From the NCBI GenBank assembly GCA_903870055.1, contig CAIQBG010000007.1, positions 62,001 to 126,000 of the forward strand: DNA of 64,000 nucleotides. The letters run 5' to 3'. The stretch is from an uncultured Pseudomonadota bacterium (lineage in GTDB: Bacteria; Pseudomonadota; Gammaproteobacteria; Burkholderiales; Rhodocyclaceae). This document shows, piece by piece, positions 54,829 through 63,534 of the stretch; within the stretch, counting starts at the first letter, position 1; every line of letters starts with the position of its first letter. Both the position numbers and the translations under genes were made by a program. The notes beneath the pieces were generated by a model. The model had not been told where the DNA came from, made no database searches, and saw nothing but the letters and a program-made list of their open reading frames with translations.

Positions 54829-55728
54829 ATGAAGGCGGTTGTTTTTGCCTATCACGAGGTTGGCGCCCGCTGCCTGCAGGCGCTGCTCGATGGCGGTGTC
54901 GATGTGCAACTGGTCATCACCCATACGGATGACCCCAACGAACGCATCTGGTTTACTAGCGTGGCCGAACTCGCTGCCAAAGCCGGTATCCCGGTGATTA
55001 CGCCAGACTCGGCCAGCGAACCAGACGTGCAACAACGCATTGTCGCCATAGCCCCGGATTACATCTTCTCGTTCTACTACCGGCAGATGATTCCTATGTC
55101 AGTGCTGAACCTCGCGAAGATCGCACCGCTCAATATGCATGGCTCTCTGCTGCCCAAATACCGAGGCCGCGTGCCCATCAACTGGGCGGTGCTGCACGGC
55201 GAAACAGTAACTGGTGCCACGCTACACGTAATGGCTGAGAAGCCGGACGCTGGCGATATCGTTGCCCAGCAAGCGGTAGCTATTGGCCCGCATGAAACGG
55301 CCGGCGAGGTCTTCGCCAGTGTCACGGCAGCAGCAGCGCAGACCCTGAGCGGGGCTCTACCGCAGCTGCTCAAGGGCATCGTGCCGCGCAGCCCGAATAA
55401 TCTGGCGGAAGGCAGCTACTTTGGTGGCCGCAAACCCGAAGATGGCCGTATTCACTGGCAACAAACGGCCCAGCAGGTCTATAACCTGATCCGCGCCGTT
55501 GCGCCGCCCTATCCAGGTGCATTTAGCGACCTAGGCAATCTGCGTATTACTGTCAACGCTGCCCGCCCGCTAGACACGCCATTTGACCTTTCGCCCGGCA
55601 TTTACCGTCTAAACGACAAGGCGATTGGGGTCTGCGGTGATAAGATGGCGGTTGAATTAACCGAATTTCTGGTTGATGGCGCTCCCGGCACCCTCGGTTT
55701 ACTGCCTGAAGCACCCGCAACCCACTGA
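54829..55728 (+). CDS. UDP-4-amino-4-deoxy-L-arabinose formyltransferase (ArnA N-terminal half as separate gene)
   Basis: Predicted 299-residue formyltetrahydrofolate-dependent enzyme. VFAYHEVGARCLQALLDGGV, NMHGSLLPKYRGRVPINWAV (Asn-His catalytic pair), and KPDAGDIVAQQAV with the active-site Asp correspond to residues 1-300 of enterobacterial ArnA. Here it is a separate gene from the decarboxylase encoded 32 bases downstream. It formylates UDP-Ara4N. I start at ATG 54829; the upstream frame overlaps arnC. Confidence 0.92.
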   Translation: MKAVVFAYHEVGARCLQALLDGGVDVQLVITHTDDPNERIWFTSVAELAAKAGIPVITPDSASEPDVQQRIVAIAPDYIFSFYYRQMIPMSVLNLAKIAPLNMHGSLLPKYRGRVPINWAVLHGETVTGATLHVMAEKPDAGDIVAQQAVAIGPHETAGEVFASVTAAAAQTLSGALPQLLKGIVPRSPNNLAEGSYFGGRKPEDGRIHWQQTAQQVYNLIRAVAPPYPGAFSDLGNLRITVNAARPLDTPFDLSPGIYRLNDKAIGVCGDKMAVELTEFLVDGAPGTLGLLPEAPATH

Positions 55729-55760
55729 TTTCAAACTACTCGATCAGACCCGACCACACT

Positions 55761-56804
55761 ATGAAAAAAGTCCTCATCCTCGGCGTCAACGGCTTCATCG
55801 GCCACCATCTTTCCAAGCGTATTCTGGAAACGACAGACTGGGAAGTCTATGGCATGGATATGCAGGCAGACCGCCTGGCCGATGTTATCGGTAATCCACG
55901 CATGCACTTCTTCGAGGGTGATATCACCATCAATAAAGAATGGGTCGAGTACCACGTTCGCAAGTGTGATGTGATTCTGCCGCTGGTCGCCATCGCCACC
56001 CCGGCCACTTACGTACAGCAGCCGCTGCGCGTATTCGAACTGGACTTCGAAGCCAACCTGCCGATCGTTCGCTCTGCTGTTAAGTACGGCAAGCACCTGG
56101 TCTTCCCATCGACTTCTGAAGTTTATGGCATGTGCAGCGACAGCGAATTCGATCCGGAAAACTCGCAACTGTCCTACGGCCCGATCAACAAGCCGCGCTG
56201 GATCTACGCTTGCGCCAAGCAGCTGATGGATCGCGTGATTGCCGGTTACGGCCAGCAAGAAGGCCTGCGCTATACCCTGTTCCGTCCATTCAACTGGATC
56301 GGCCCAGGCCTGGATAGCATCCACACCCCGAAGGAAGGTTCTTCGCGCGTGGTATCGCAATTCCTGGGTCACATCGTGCGTGGCGAACCAATTAGCCTGG
56401 TTGACGGTGGTACGCAAAAGCGTGCCTTCACCTACATTGACGATGGTATCGACGCCCTGGTGCGTATCATCGCCAACAAGGATGACATCGCCAACGGCAA
56501 GATCTACAACATCGGTAACCCGGTGAACAATTTCTCGGTGCGCGAGCTCGCCACCATGATGCTCGACACCGCAGCCAAAATCCCTGAATACGCGACGACC
56601 GCTAAAGATGTCAAACTGGTCGAAACCACTTCGGGTGCTTACTACGGCAAGGGTTATCAAGACGTTCAGAACCGTGTCCCGAAGATCACCAACACCATGG
56701 ATGAACTGGGCTGGAAGCCGACCGTGAGCATGACCGACGCTATCAGTAAGATTTTTGAAGCCTACCGCGGCGATGTCGCGCTGGCGCGTCAGCTGGTCGA
56801 GTAA
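55761..56804 (+). CDS. UDP-glucuronic acid decarboxylase (ArnA C-terminal half as separate gene)
   Basis: Predicted 347-residue short-chain dehydrogenase/epimerase-type enzyme that oxidises and decarboxylates UDP-GlcA to UDP-Ara4O. The NAD motif is ILGVNGFIGHHL, the catalytic Tyr-Lys is YACAKQLMDRVI, and the ArnA-specific RPFNWIGPGLDSIHTPKEGS segment is present. In enterics it is fused behind the formyltransferase; here it stands alone. Bacterial names for the split gene vary, so no symbol is given. It lies 63 bases before arnD. Confidence 0.92.
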   Translation: MKKVLILGVNGFIGHHLSKRILETTDWEVYGMDMQADRLADVIGNPRMHFFEGDITINKEWVEYHVRKCDVILPLVAIATPATYVQQPLRVFELDFEANLPIVRSAVKYGKHLVFPSTSEVYGMCSDSEFDPENSQLSYGPINKPRWIYACAKQLMDRVIAGYGQQEGLRYTLFRPFNWIGPGLDSIHTPKEGSSRVVSQFLGHIVRGEPISLVDGGTQKRAFTYIDDGIDALVRIIANKDDIANGKIYNIGNPVNNFSVRELATMMLDTAAKIPEYATTAKDVKLVETTSGAYYGKGYQDVQNRVPKITNTMDELGWKPTVSMTDAISKIFEAYRGDVALARQLVE

Positions 56805-56867
56805 TCCCGTTTAACTCGTCGTTTAAAAAAATCGGAGCGAACGGGATCGCCTCCCGCTTGGCTTACT

Positions 56868-57779
56868 ATGTCAAGAATTACGCTCAAGGTTGATGTCGAC
56901 ACACTGCGCGGTACCCTGGAAGGGGTACCCGCTTTGCAGCGCATGCTCGACCGTCACCAGGCACGCGCCACCTTTCTGTTTAGCCTCGGCGCGGACAACA
57001 CCGGCCGCGCACTGCGTCGCGTCTTCCGCCCCGGATTTCTGAAGAAGGTCTCGCGCACGTCGGTCGTAGAGCATTACGGCCTCAAGACGCTTTCCTACGG
57101 CGTACTCCTGCCCGGCCCCGATATTGGTAAAAAGGGAGCCGCTGAAATGCGGGCCATCGGTACAGCTGGCCACGAAACCGGCATTCACACCTGGGATCAC
57201 GTCGAATGGCATGACCAGGTTCGCACCCGTGATGCCGCCTGGACTTTGCAACGCATGCAGCAAAGCTATGATCGCTTCGGCGAAGTCTTTGGCTACGCAC
57301 CCGCCACGCATGGTGCTGCGGGTTGGCAAATGAATGAAACAGCCATCCGCCAGCTGGATGCATGGGGCATGCCATACGCCTCTGATGGTCGTGGCGCAGC
57401 ACCCTACTTCATCAGCATCGACGGACAACCCTGCAAACATATGCAGCTGCCGACCACGCTGCCTACGCTCGATGAAATTCTCGGTGTTGATGGCCTCACG
57501 GTAGACAACGTCCACGAGCATCTACTTGGCCTGACTGACCCTAATCGACACGGCCCACGCGACCATGTCTTCACGCTCCACGCCGAACTGGAAGGCCAGA
57601 AACTGGCACCAATCTTTGATCGACTCCTCGCCGGCTGGCTGCAGCAAGGTCACACATTGGGCACCATGGGTGACTATCACGCCACGCTGACCCATCAGAT
57701 GTTGCCGATCCATCCCTTTGCCTGGGGAGAAATCCCCGGCCGCTCGGGCGAACTGATTGTCGATTTGCCCACAGTCTAA
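56868..57779 (+). CDS. arnD: 4-deoxy-4-formamido-L-arabinose-phosphoundecaprenol deformylase
   Basis: Predicted 303-residue polysaccharide-deacetylase (NodB) fold. The metal-binding motif begins LKVDVDTLRG and continues with GHETGIHTWDHVEWHD; APATHGAAGWQMNETAI and the C-terminal His in FTLHAELEG are typical. It removes the formyl group from Und-P-Ara4FN, making the transfer step irreversible. Last gene of the aminoarabinose cluster; 23 bases before bcp. Confidence 0.93.
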   Translation: MSRITLKVDVDTLRGTLEGVPALQRMLDRHQARATFLFSLGADNTGRALRRVFRPGFLKKVSRTSVVEHYGLKTLSYGVLLPGPDIGKKGAAEMRAIGTAGHETGIHTWDHVEWHDQVRTRDAAWTLQRMQQSYDRFGEVFGYAPATHGAAGWQMNETAIRQLDAWGMPYASDGRGAAPYFISIDGQPCKHMQLPTTLPTLDEILGVDGLTVDNVHEHLLGLTDPNRHGPRDHVFTLHAELEGQKLAPIFDRLLAGWLQQGHTLGTMGDYHATLTHQMLPIHPFAWGEIPGRSGELIVDLPTV

Positions 57780-57802
57780 ATCTGAACACCAGGAGTCTGG
57801 AT

Positions 57803-58267
57803 ATGACCGTAGAACTTAACAAGAAGGTCCCCAACTTCAGCGCCCCGGCTACCGGCGGCGACTTCAAGCTCTCTGAACTGGCTGGCAAAACACTGGTGCT
57901 GTACTTCTACCCGAAAGACAGCACACCAGGCTGCACTACCGAAGCCCAGCAATTCAGTGCGCTCAACAACGACTTTGCCAAAGCCAATGCCGTCATCGTG
58001 GGCGTCTCACGCGACAGCCTCAAATCGCATGACAACTTCACCGCCAAGCAAAATATTGCCTACAGCCTAATCTCGGATGCTGATGAAGCCGTCTGCGAAC
58101 TGTTCGGTGTCATGAAGCTGAAAAATATGTATGGCAAACAGGTACGTGGTATTGAACGCAGCACGTTCGTAATCGATGCCAAAGGCAAGTTAGTTCAGGA
58201 ATGGCGCGGCGTAAAAGTTCCGGGTCACGCAGCAGAAGTACTGGCTTTTGTGCAGTCTCTGGGCTAA
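57803..58267 (+). CDS. bcp: peroxiredoxin, Bcp/PrxQ type
   Basis: Predicted 154-residue thioredoxin-fold peroxidase reducing hydrogen peroxide and organic peroxides. The peroxidatic Cys44 is in YPKDSTPGCTTEAQQF. The second Cys five residues later, found in E. coli Bcp, is replaced (Glu-Ala-Gln-Gln), so it is either a 1-Cys type or uses Cys98 (VCELFGV). An AGGAG site precedes the ATG. Confidence 0.93.
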   Translation: MTVELNKKVPNFSAPATGGDFKLSELAGKTLVLYFYPKDSTPGCTTEAQQFSALNNDFAKANAVIVGVSRDSLKSHDNFTAKQNIAYSLISDADEAVCELFGVMKLKNMYGKQVRGIERSTFVIDAKGKLVQEWRGVKVPGHAAEVLAFVQSLG

Positions 58268-58339
58268 TCTGAGCCTGTAAGAGCGACCTTGCTCCGGCAA
58301 GATCAACGCGGTATCCCTGAACCTCATAGCGAGATCCTA

Positions 58340-59776
58340 ATGGCCCCCCGCAAACCAACTTCCCGTGCTGCTCCTGCTAGTTCTACCAAACTATTCGTTC
58401 TGGATACCAACGTGCTGATGCACGATCCAACGAGCCTGTTCCGCTTCGAAGAGCATGATGTTTACGTGCCGATGATGACGCTGGAGGAGTTGGATAACAA
58501 TAAAAAGGGCATGTCGGAAATTGCACGCAACGCCCGACAGGTAACACGCACGCTGGATGATCTGGTTTCGCACGCTGGCGACCACATTGAGCAGGGCATC
58601 CCGCTCACCGAGCCTTCCAAGAAACTCGCTACCGGTCGCCTCTTCCTGCAGACCGAAGCCATCAACACCCCGCTGCCGCCTTCGCTACCGTCGTCTAAAT
58701 ACGATAACCAGATCCTGGGTGTCATTCTCTATCTGCAGCTGAAGTTTCCGGGGCGCGCCGTTATTCTGGTGTCGAAAGACATCAATATGCGCATCAAAGC
58801 CCGCGCACTGGGCCTGCTGGCGGAAGACTACTTTAACGACAAAGTTCTGGAAGATACCGACCTGTTGTATGCAGGTTCACGTGAGTTGCCATCGAATTTC
58901 TGGGAAACTCACGGCACCGGGATGGAGTCCTGGAAAAAAGACACCAAGACCGGTTACCGCATCAGCGGCCCGCTCTGCCGTGACTTTCTGCTCAATGAGT
59001 TTGTATACGACCTCAACGACCCGCCCTTCGAGGCTATCGTACGAGAAGTCAGTGGTAAAACGGCCGTTCTCGAAACGCTCATTGATTACACCCATCAAAA
59101 AAATGCGGTGTGGGGCATTAACGCCCGCAACCGAGAGCAGAACTTTGCGCTCAACCTGCTCATGGATCCGGAAATGGATTTCGTCTCCCTACTCGGCCAG
59201 GCCGGTACGGGTAAGACCTTGCTCACACTAGCGGCTGCGTTGACCCAGGTACTGGATCAGAAGCGCTATTCAGAAATCATCATGACCCGCGTTACCGTAC
59301 CGGTAGGCGAAGACATCGGCTTCCTACCCGGCACCGAAGAAGAAAAAATGACCCCGTGGATGGGCGCGCTTGAGGATAACCTCGACGTACTCAACAAGAA
59401 TGAAGACGAAGGCGGTGGCGCCTATGGTGGTGAATGGGGTCGCGCAGCAACGCGAGACCTGATCCGCTCCCGCATCAAGGTGAAGAGCCTCAACTTCATG
59501 CGGGGCCGCACCTTTATCCAGAAATTCCTCATCATCGATGAGGCGCAGAACCTAACACCCAAGCAGATGAAGACGCTCATCACCCGTGCCGGCCCCGGCA
59601 CCAAGGTGGTCTGCCTGGGCAATATCGCCCAGATCGACACCCCCTACCTTACCGAAGGCAGCTCTGGCCTAACGTACGTGGTGGATCGCATGAAGGGCTG
59701 GCCACATGCCGGGCACATCACCCTGCAACGTGGAGAACGTTCGCGCCTTGCCGATTTTGCGTCTGAGGTACTATAG
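58340..59776 (+). CDS. PhoH family PIN-ATPase
   Basis: Predicted 478-residue two-domain protein (PhoH2 type). The N-terminal PIN domain (about 16-175) has FVLDTNVLMHDP and VILVSKDINMRIKA; the C-terminal PhoH ATPase has the Walker A motif GQAGTGKT at 286-293 and FLIIDEAQNLTPKQMK. Likely an RNA-acting helicase-nuclease; the physiological role is open. I start at ATG 58340; an upstream in-frame TTG is not supported. It ends five bases before the transglutaminase-like gene. Confidence 0.92.
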   Translation: MAPRKPTSRAAPASSTKLFVLDTNVLMHDPTSLFRFEEHDVYVPMMTLEELDNNKKGMSEIARNARQVTRTLDDLVSHAGDHIEQGIPLTEPSKKLATGRLFLQTEAINTPLPPSLPSSKYDNQILGVILYLQLKFPGRAVILVSKDINMRIKARALGLLAEDYFNDKVLEDTDLLYAGSRELPSNFWETHGTGMESWKKDTKTGYRISGPLCRDFLLNEFVYDLNDPPFEAIVREVSGKTAVLETLIDYTHQKNAVWGINARNREQNFALNLLMDPEMDFVSLLGQAGTGKTLLTLAAALTQVLDQKRYSEIIMTRVTVPVGEDIGFLPGTEEEKMTPWMGALEDNLDVLNKNEDEGGGAYGGEWGRAATRDLIRSRIKVKSLNFMRGRTFIQKFLIIDEAQNLTPKQMKTLITRAGPGTKVVCLGNIAQIDTPYLTEGSSGLTYVVDRMKGWPHAGHITLQRGERSRLADFASEVL

Positions 59777-59781
59777 ACCGC

Positions 59782-60927
59782 ATGAAACGTCGTACTTTCT
59801 TGCTCGGAGGCCTACTGGCCTCCGGCACCGCATTTGCCGCCCCCAAGAAAAAGGCGGCCAGCAACGGTACCGGCCTCAAAAAGTCCAGCCGGAGCGGTCT
59901 GCGTGCACCGAGCGGCCCGGCACCCATCAAGGTGCCTGCCAAGCTTGCGCCTGAATTAGCCATGAGTGGCGGCGTCTGGCGCCCCTATGAATTGAGCGTT
60001 GACGTTTCTTCCACCAGCCATGGCGATGACGCCACACTGTGGATCCCCATTCCAATGGATACCCCATGGCAACAGGTCACCTCCATCACCTGGTCCGGCG
60101 GCGGCAACAAGGCCGGCATACGCTTTGACCCGGCCAGCCAGCTCCACGTTTTTGTGGCGGAAAGTGGCTCGCACACACCGGATATCACCCTCAAAATGCG
60201 GGTCGAAACCCGCACCCGCCAATTCGACATTACCAAACGCGGCACCTTCTTCCATGAATCAGAGGAAGAGCTGGATCGCAACGTACGCGAAACCGGCTAC
60301 CGAGGCACCAGTGATGGACTACGTCGTTTGGCTGATGAAGTGAGTGGCCGCATTATCGAACCGCTACCACGCGCCCGCGCCCTTTATGACTGGGTGCTCG
60401 ATAAAGCACTCTCGGGCCAGTGCAGCGCCTACGAAATGGCCCTGCCGCCACGCACTTCATGCCTTAGCCCCAAGGGTGAGGATGTGGCCATCGCCTTCGT
60501 TAATCTGTGCCGCGCCTTGAACATTCCCGCCCGTGCCGTCTGGGGCCAGATCGTTGGTGAATCGCGCCTCAATCCCAAACTCGGCGCCACCGGCAACGTG
60601 ACCAACGATCAACGCGTGCGCGCTGAATTCCATACCCCTGGCTATGGCTGGACCCCGGTAGACCCGGGAGATGTCGTACGACTTCAGCAAGCAGAAGGCC
60701 TATCAGCCACCGATGCGCGCCTGACCAACTTGCGCAAAAAACTGTTTGGCTTCTGGGAGATGAATTGGGTTGGCTACCAATACGGTCCCGGCTTCGCCCT
60801 CCCCGGCGGACCGGATACCGGCCTAGCAGGCCTGGCCACCCCGCTCGCCACCATTGGCAACCCGAGAGCAGGCCGCACATCGGATACGGAAGTGCGCTAT
60901 CGGATTGATGCAAAGCCGGTTGGCTAA
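59782..60927 (+). CDS. exported transglutaminase-fold protein, catalytic Cys and His apparently lost
   Basis: Predicted 381-residue protein with a Tat-like or Sec signal (MKRRTFLLGGLLASGTAFA, cleavage about residue 19) and a Lys/Ala-rich linker. The transglutaminase-like core (about 180-310) is recognisable from ALYDWVLDKAL, CRALNIPARAVWG and GYGWTPVDPGDV. At the Cys position of the family consensus (GxCxD before the helix) I read KGED, and at the His position QRVRAEF rather than QHCRAEV. The catalytic dyad therefore seems absent, and it may be a non-enzymatic binding protein. Follows phoH closely. Confidence 0.82.
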   Translation: MKRRTFLLGGLLASGTAFAAPKKKAASNGTGLKKSSRSGLRAPSGPAPIKVPAKLAPELAMSGGVWRPYELSVDVSSTSHGDDATLWIPIPMDTPWQQVTSITWSGGGNKAGIRFDPASQLHVFVAESGSHTPDITLKMRVETRTRQFDITKRGTFFHESEEELDRNVRETGYRGTSDGLRRLADEVSGRIIEPLPRARALYDWVLDKALSGQCSAYEMALPPRTSCLSPKGEDVAIAFVNLCRALNIPARAVWGQIVGESRLNPKLGATGNVTNDQRVRAEFHTPGYGWTPVDPGDVVRLQQAEGLSATDARLTNLRKKLFGFWEMNWVGYQYGPGFALPGGPDTGLAGLATPLATIGNPRAGRTSDTEVRYRIDAKPVG

Positions 60928-60928
60928 A

Positions 60929-60967
60929 CAGTAAAGAGGGGGGCCTATAAGAACCCCCTTCTTTACC
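60929..60967. terminator. hairpin between the transglutaminase-like gene and the lipoprotein operon
   Basis: A continuous 13-bp stem, GTAAAGAGGGGGG (60931-60943) with CCCCCTTCTTTAC (60954-60966) and one G-T pair, and a 10-base loop. No long T-run follows, but the position between convergent genes fits a bidirectional terminator. Confidence 0.65.
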
Positions 60968-60981
60968 GGATCAAGTCAGAA

Positions 60982-61647
60982 TTATTGGGCAGCTTGAGAA
61001 GTTGTATTTGCAGAAGGGATCGTTGGCTTCAAGTAATACGGCCCATTTGGTGGCGCGTTAATCCCCGTTACCAATGCTTGTCCATTTGCCATTCTTGCAA
61101 GCGGCATGTAGTTAGGTGCCGCCCGAGTAACTGCCGCATTTATTACTGCAACAATTAGCTGTGCCAGTGGATGGCCTCCACTATTTTGAGGCGTATAGAC
61201 AATCTTTCTAGAATCCTGCCATATTTCAGTACCATCTTTGGCAACCATTCTATATTGCACTTCAACTGTTACGCTCGTCGTAATGATTGCGTATTGGGCA
61301 TCCCAACGATTAATGGTTAAGTAAAGAACAGCATCAGCCCCAAAAAGCTTGGCTAAGTCAGCCGTTGGCTGCTGATGAATTTTTTCACTCTCATAAAACC
61401 CTTCATGCTCAAGCACAAACTTAGTAGTGTGCACGGGAAATACGTAATATCCCTTTTCCCCCAAAGCGGTGGGCAACGTTGTTAGCATGTAGTTTGATGC
61501 ATCAACTTCTAACGACTTGTTAACAATCGGGACCACCAAAATTGATCTAGGGGCAGCTGCAATGTAAGCACTTTGATCTCTTTTTACTTCCTGCGCTACG
61601 CACCCAGTCAGGAAAATGATTGCCATCATTAAACAAAGCCTATTCAT
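60982..61647 (-). CDS. DUF799 / GNA1162 family lipoprotein
   Basis: Predicted 221-residue lipoprotein with lipobox LTGC (Cys16). The body AAPRSILVVPIVNKSLEVDA, YYVFPVHTTKFVLEHEGFYE and FGADAVLYLTINRWDAQY matches the DUF799 family, known from the Neisseria antigen GNA1162. It has a TolB/CsgG-like alpha/beta fold in crystal studies of the Neisseria protein. It is the last gene of the CsgG-like cluster and overlaps the DUF4810 gene (ATGA). Composition is AT-richer than the rest of the window. Outer-membrane location is inferred. Confidence 0.9.
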   Translation of the reverse strand: MNRLCLMMAIIFLTGCVAQEVKRDQSAYIAAAPRSILVVPIVNKSLEVDASNYMLTTLPTALGEKGYYVFPVHTTKFVLEHEGFYESEKIHQQPTADLAKLFGADAVLYLTINRWDAQYAIITTSVTVEVQYRMVAKDGTEIWQDSRKIVYTPQNSGGHPLAQLIVAVINAAVTRAAPNYMPLARMANGQALVTGINAPPNGPYYLKPTIPSANTTSQAAQ

Positions 61648-62015
61648 TTTTTGCCCTTGCTTTGAGTTTTAGAATCAGCCTGACGATCCATGTTAGCAAT
61701 CAGTGCCGTCATCAAGGTCGCACTTTCAGGCCAAGCAAGCTTTTCTTTTTCATAATAAATTTTTGCCTTGTCGCTCGAACCTGCTTGCAAGTACAGCGTT
61801 CCTAACTCGGCATAGAGGCCAGGTGGCATTTTTTGGCCACTTGATTCAACCGTAACCACCTGCTCTTCCAAACTAATTCGAAGAGCCTCTGTTTGATTAG
61901 GGTCTTTATAGGAATTATAGAGACCCTGTTCATAATTCCCCCAGTTGTACATCTTAGGAGGGGCGCAAGCCGTTACTCCAGCAACGCATGTAACGATTAA
62001 AAGCATACGGAACAT
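61644..62015 (-). CDS. DUF4810 family lipoprotein
   Basis: Predicted 123-residue lipoprotein with lipobox VTAC (Cys17), followed by PPKMYNWGNYEQGLYNSYKD, the DUF4810 signature, and a TPR-like tail (YAELGTLYLQAGSSDKAKIYY). It accompanies DUF799 and CsgG-like proteins in many proteobacteria. It overlaps DUF799 by four bases and follows the next upstream gene by 11 bases. Function unknown; probably part of an outer-membrane lipoprotein complex. Confidence 0.9.
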   Translation of the reverse strand: MFRMLLIVTCVAGVTACAPPKMYNWGNYEQGLYNSYKDPNQTEALRISLEEQVVTVESSGQKMPPGLYAELGTLYLQAGSSDKAKIYYEKEKLAWPESATLMTALIANMDRQADSKTQSKGKK

Positions 62016-62026
62016 ATCAACCTCAA

Positions 62027-62362
62027 TTACTGGACAATAATAGCTCGAGACATTCCGTGCCCGACATAAATCGACTCTTCATAGACAACTCGATCATGTA
62101 GAACTATCGAAACAATGTGTTTTCCTGGCAGGACCTTTAATGCAGCTTGATTTTCTTGATAATCTTGAATTGGCCCCATATCAAGATTATCAACAAAGAC
62201 ACGCGCGCCCATTGTGCTTTCATTAACTATCTTGAAAGAGATTTGCGGCCGCATATCGACTGCGGATTGCTTTTCCGTTGGTATTTGACTACAGCCAACA
62301 CACAACGCCAGTCCTGCAAAAGCAGAAGCCATTAAGGACTTAACCCCTGACAATTTTGGCAT
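62027..62362 (-). CDS. small lipoprotein of the CsgG-like operon, family not recognised
   Basis: Predicted 111-residue lipoprotein. The start ATG at 62362 has GAAGG eight bases upstream; a longer start at 62377 overlaps the csgG stop and has no site of its own. The signal ends in LCVGC with the acylated Cys24. The mature part is a small beta-rich domain (VFVDNLDMGPIQDYQ, LPGKHIVSIVLHDRVVYEE, GHGMSRAIIV). It begins one base after the csgG-like stop. I do not recognise the family; PEGA-like carbohydrate-surface domains look superficially similar. Confidence 0.8.
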   Translation of the reverse strand: MPKLSGVKSLMASAFAGLALCVGCSQIPTEKQSAVDMRPQISFKIVNESTMGARVFVDNLDMGPIQDYQENQAALKVLPGKHIVSIVLHDRVVYEESIYVGHGMSRAIIVQ

Positions 62363-62363
62363 T

Positions 62364-63365
62364 TCAATTACCTTCATATCGAATTACGAGTTGATTTGGC
62401 CGATACTTTGCGATCGAGCCGGATGCGACGCTGACGATAGCGCCTTCGTTTAGCTCCGTATCTCCAAAAAGTGCATCGACACGCACCTGGGCAACAGATT
62501 TACCGGGCAAAGTTACTTCTGCCCCTGTTTGCGGAGATTTTATTTTTTCGCCCAATGTAAACACACCAAACACCATCCCCTGCTTAATACCTTGAGACTT
62601 ACCGCCGCCGATGAAAACCCTGCCTCCCTCAATCTTGAGGATGTACGTTTCCCAAGGTTTTTTATTAAGTTCAACAGTCATACTATTAATAGCATCACCA
62701 ACAGCCTGTCTAATTGCTGCATCATTTAGGGTGCCATCGTAAGATGCTTGAGAGCCAAACCCAAAAACGGAACCGGTTTCAGTTGAAGCCTCTCCTGAAC
62801 CTGCCGTTGAATAAAACACATGACCTGTTTGGGTATCTACAAGCCTGATGTCAACCTTAGCAAAAGCTATTTGCTTTTTGTTGGCAGATACGAAACCACT
62901 AGCACCAATTGTTTTTCGACCGAACTCAGTCAACGAACCCACTATGAGCGTATCAACCCCAACGAGTCTTAGCTTTGAATCAACTAATCGGCTTTCCGCC
63001 TGAACTCTGCCAATATCTGGCCTCTCAAAGACGAGAAATTCCCCCGTCTCTGTAAGGGACTTGCTCATAAGGTCAGTCACCTGTTTACCGAGAGGGTCAT
63101 TCTGATTGTCACGAAGCAAAGACTGACCATAATTAGTCTCATTTGTTATACGACCAAGCGCAATTTTTCTCTTCAAAACGGGCGTCAGAGGTGCTTGCTT
63201 TGCGACCTCTGCTTGTGCAGTTCGCAGCGAAGACTTGGCATGAGGCGCCTCAATCTGTGCAATCTGCGGAGCCTGTGTCGCACACCCAAAAACGCTTGAA
63301 GCCATAACGCAAGCTAGGATGCTCTTCGAAATGTTAAACGCTGACGCTTTCGCAAATAATTTCAT
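62364..63365 (-). CDS. CsgG-like outer-membrane lipoprotein
   Basis: Predicted 333-residue lipoprotein with lipobox VFGC (Cys28). RKIALGRITNETNYGQSLL, SLTETGEFLVFERPDIGRV, VDTLIVGSLTEFGRKTIG and AFAKVDIRLVDTQTGHVFYS match the CsgG/HfaB family, which forms secretion or anchoring pores. A C-terminal domain of about 90 residues (FIGGGKSQGIKQGMVFGVFTLG) is an extra beta-domain absent from CsgG proper. No csgA, csgB, csgE or csgF is nearby. I chose the ATG at 63365 with AGGTGG upstream; the longer frame lacks similarity. Composition is AT-rich. Confidence 0.9.
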   Translation of the reverse strand: MKLFAKASAFNISKSILACVMASSVFGCATQAPQIAQIEAPHAKSSLRTAQAEVAKQAPLTPVLKRKIALGRITNETNYGQSLLRDNQNDPLGKQVTDLMSKSLTETGEFLVFERPDIGRVQAESRLVDSKLRLVGVDTLIVGSLTEFGRKTIGASGFVSANKKQIAFAKVDIRLVDTQTGHVFYSTAGSGEASTETGSVFGFGSQASYDGTLNDAAIRQAVGDAINSMTVELNKKPWETYILKIEGGRVFIGGGKSQGIKQGMVFGVFTLGEKIKSPQTGAEVTLPGKSVAQVRVDALFGDTELNEGAIVSVASGSIAKYRPNQLVIRYEGN

Positions 63366-63534
63366 ATCCCACCTGATTGAATAATTGCTTTTTATAATTG
63401 ATGAGTATACGCCTTTTAAAACGACACCCAAGAAGTTGAAACAATCCAGCAATGAAAGAGTTGTTTTTTGCTATCAGGACGGGCAACAAAAAGGGTGTAG
63501 CATTCCATCAAAATTATCAAAGCAAAAGAATCAA

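Noticed and set aside
55731..56660. 309-codon minus-strand frame opposite the decarboxylase gene
   Set aside because: The plus-strand protein has full NAD, Tyr-Lys and ArnA motifs; the antisense frame has none and no ribosome site.
63385..63534. Longer N-terminus for the YchJ-like protein
   Set aside because: The extra 50 codons have no family similarity and use a rare start in the promoter region of the divergent operon.
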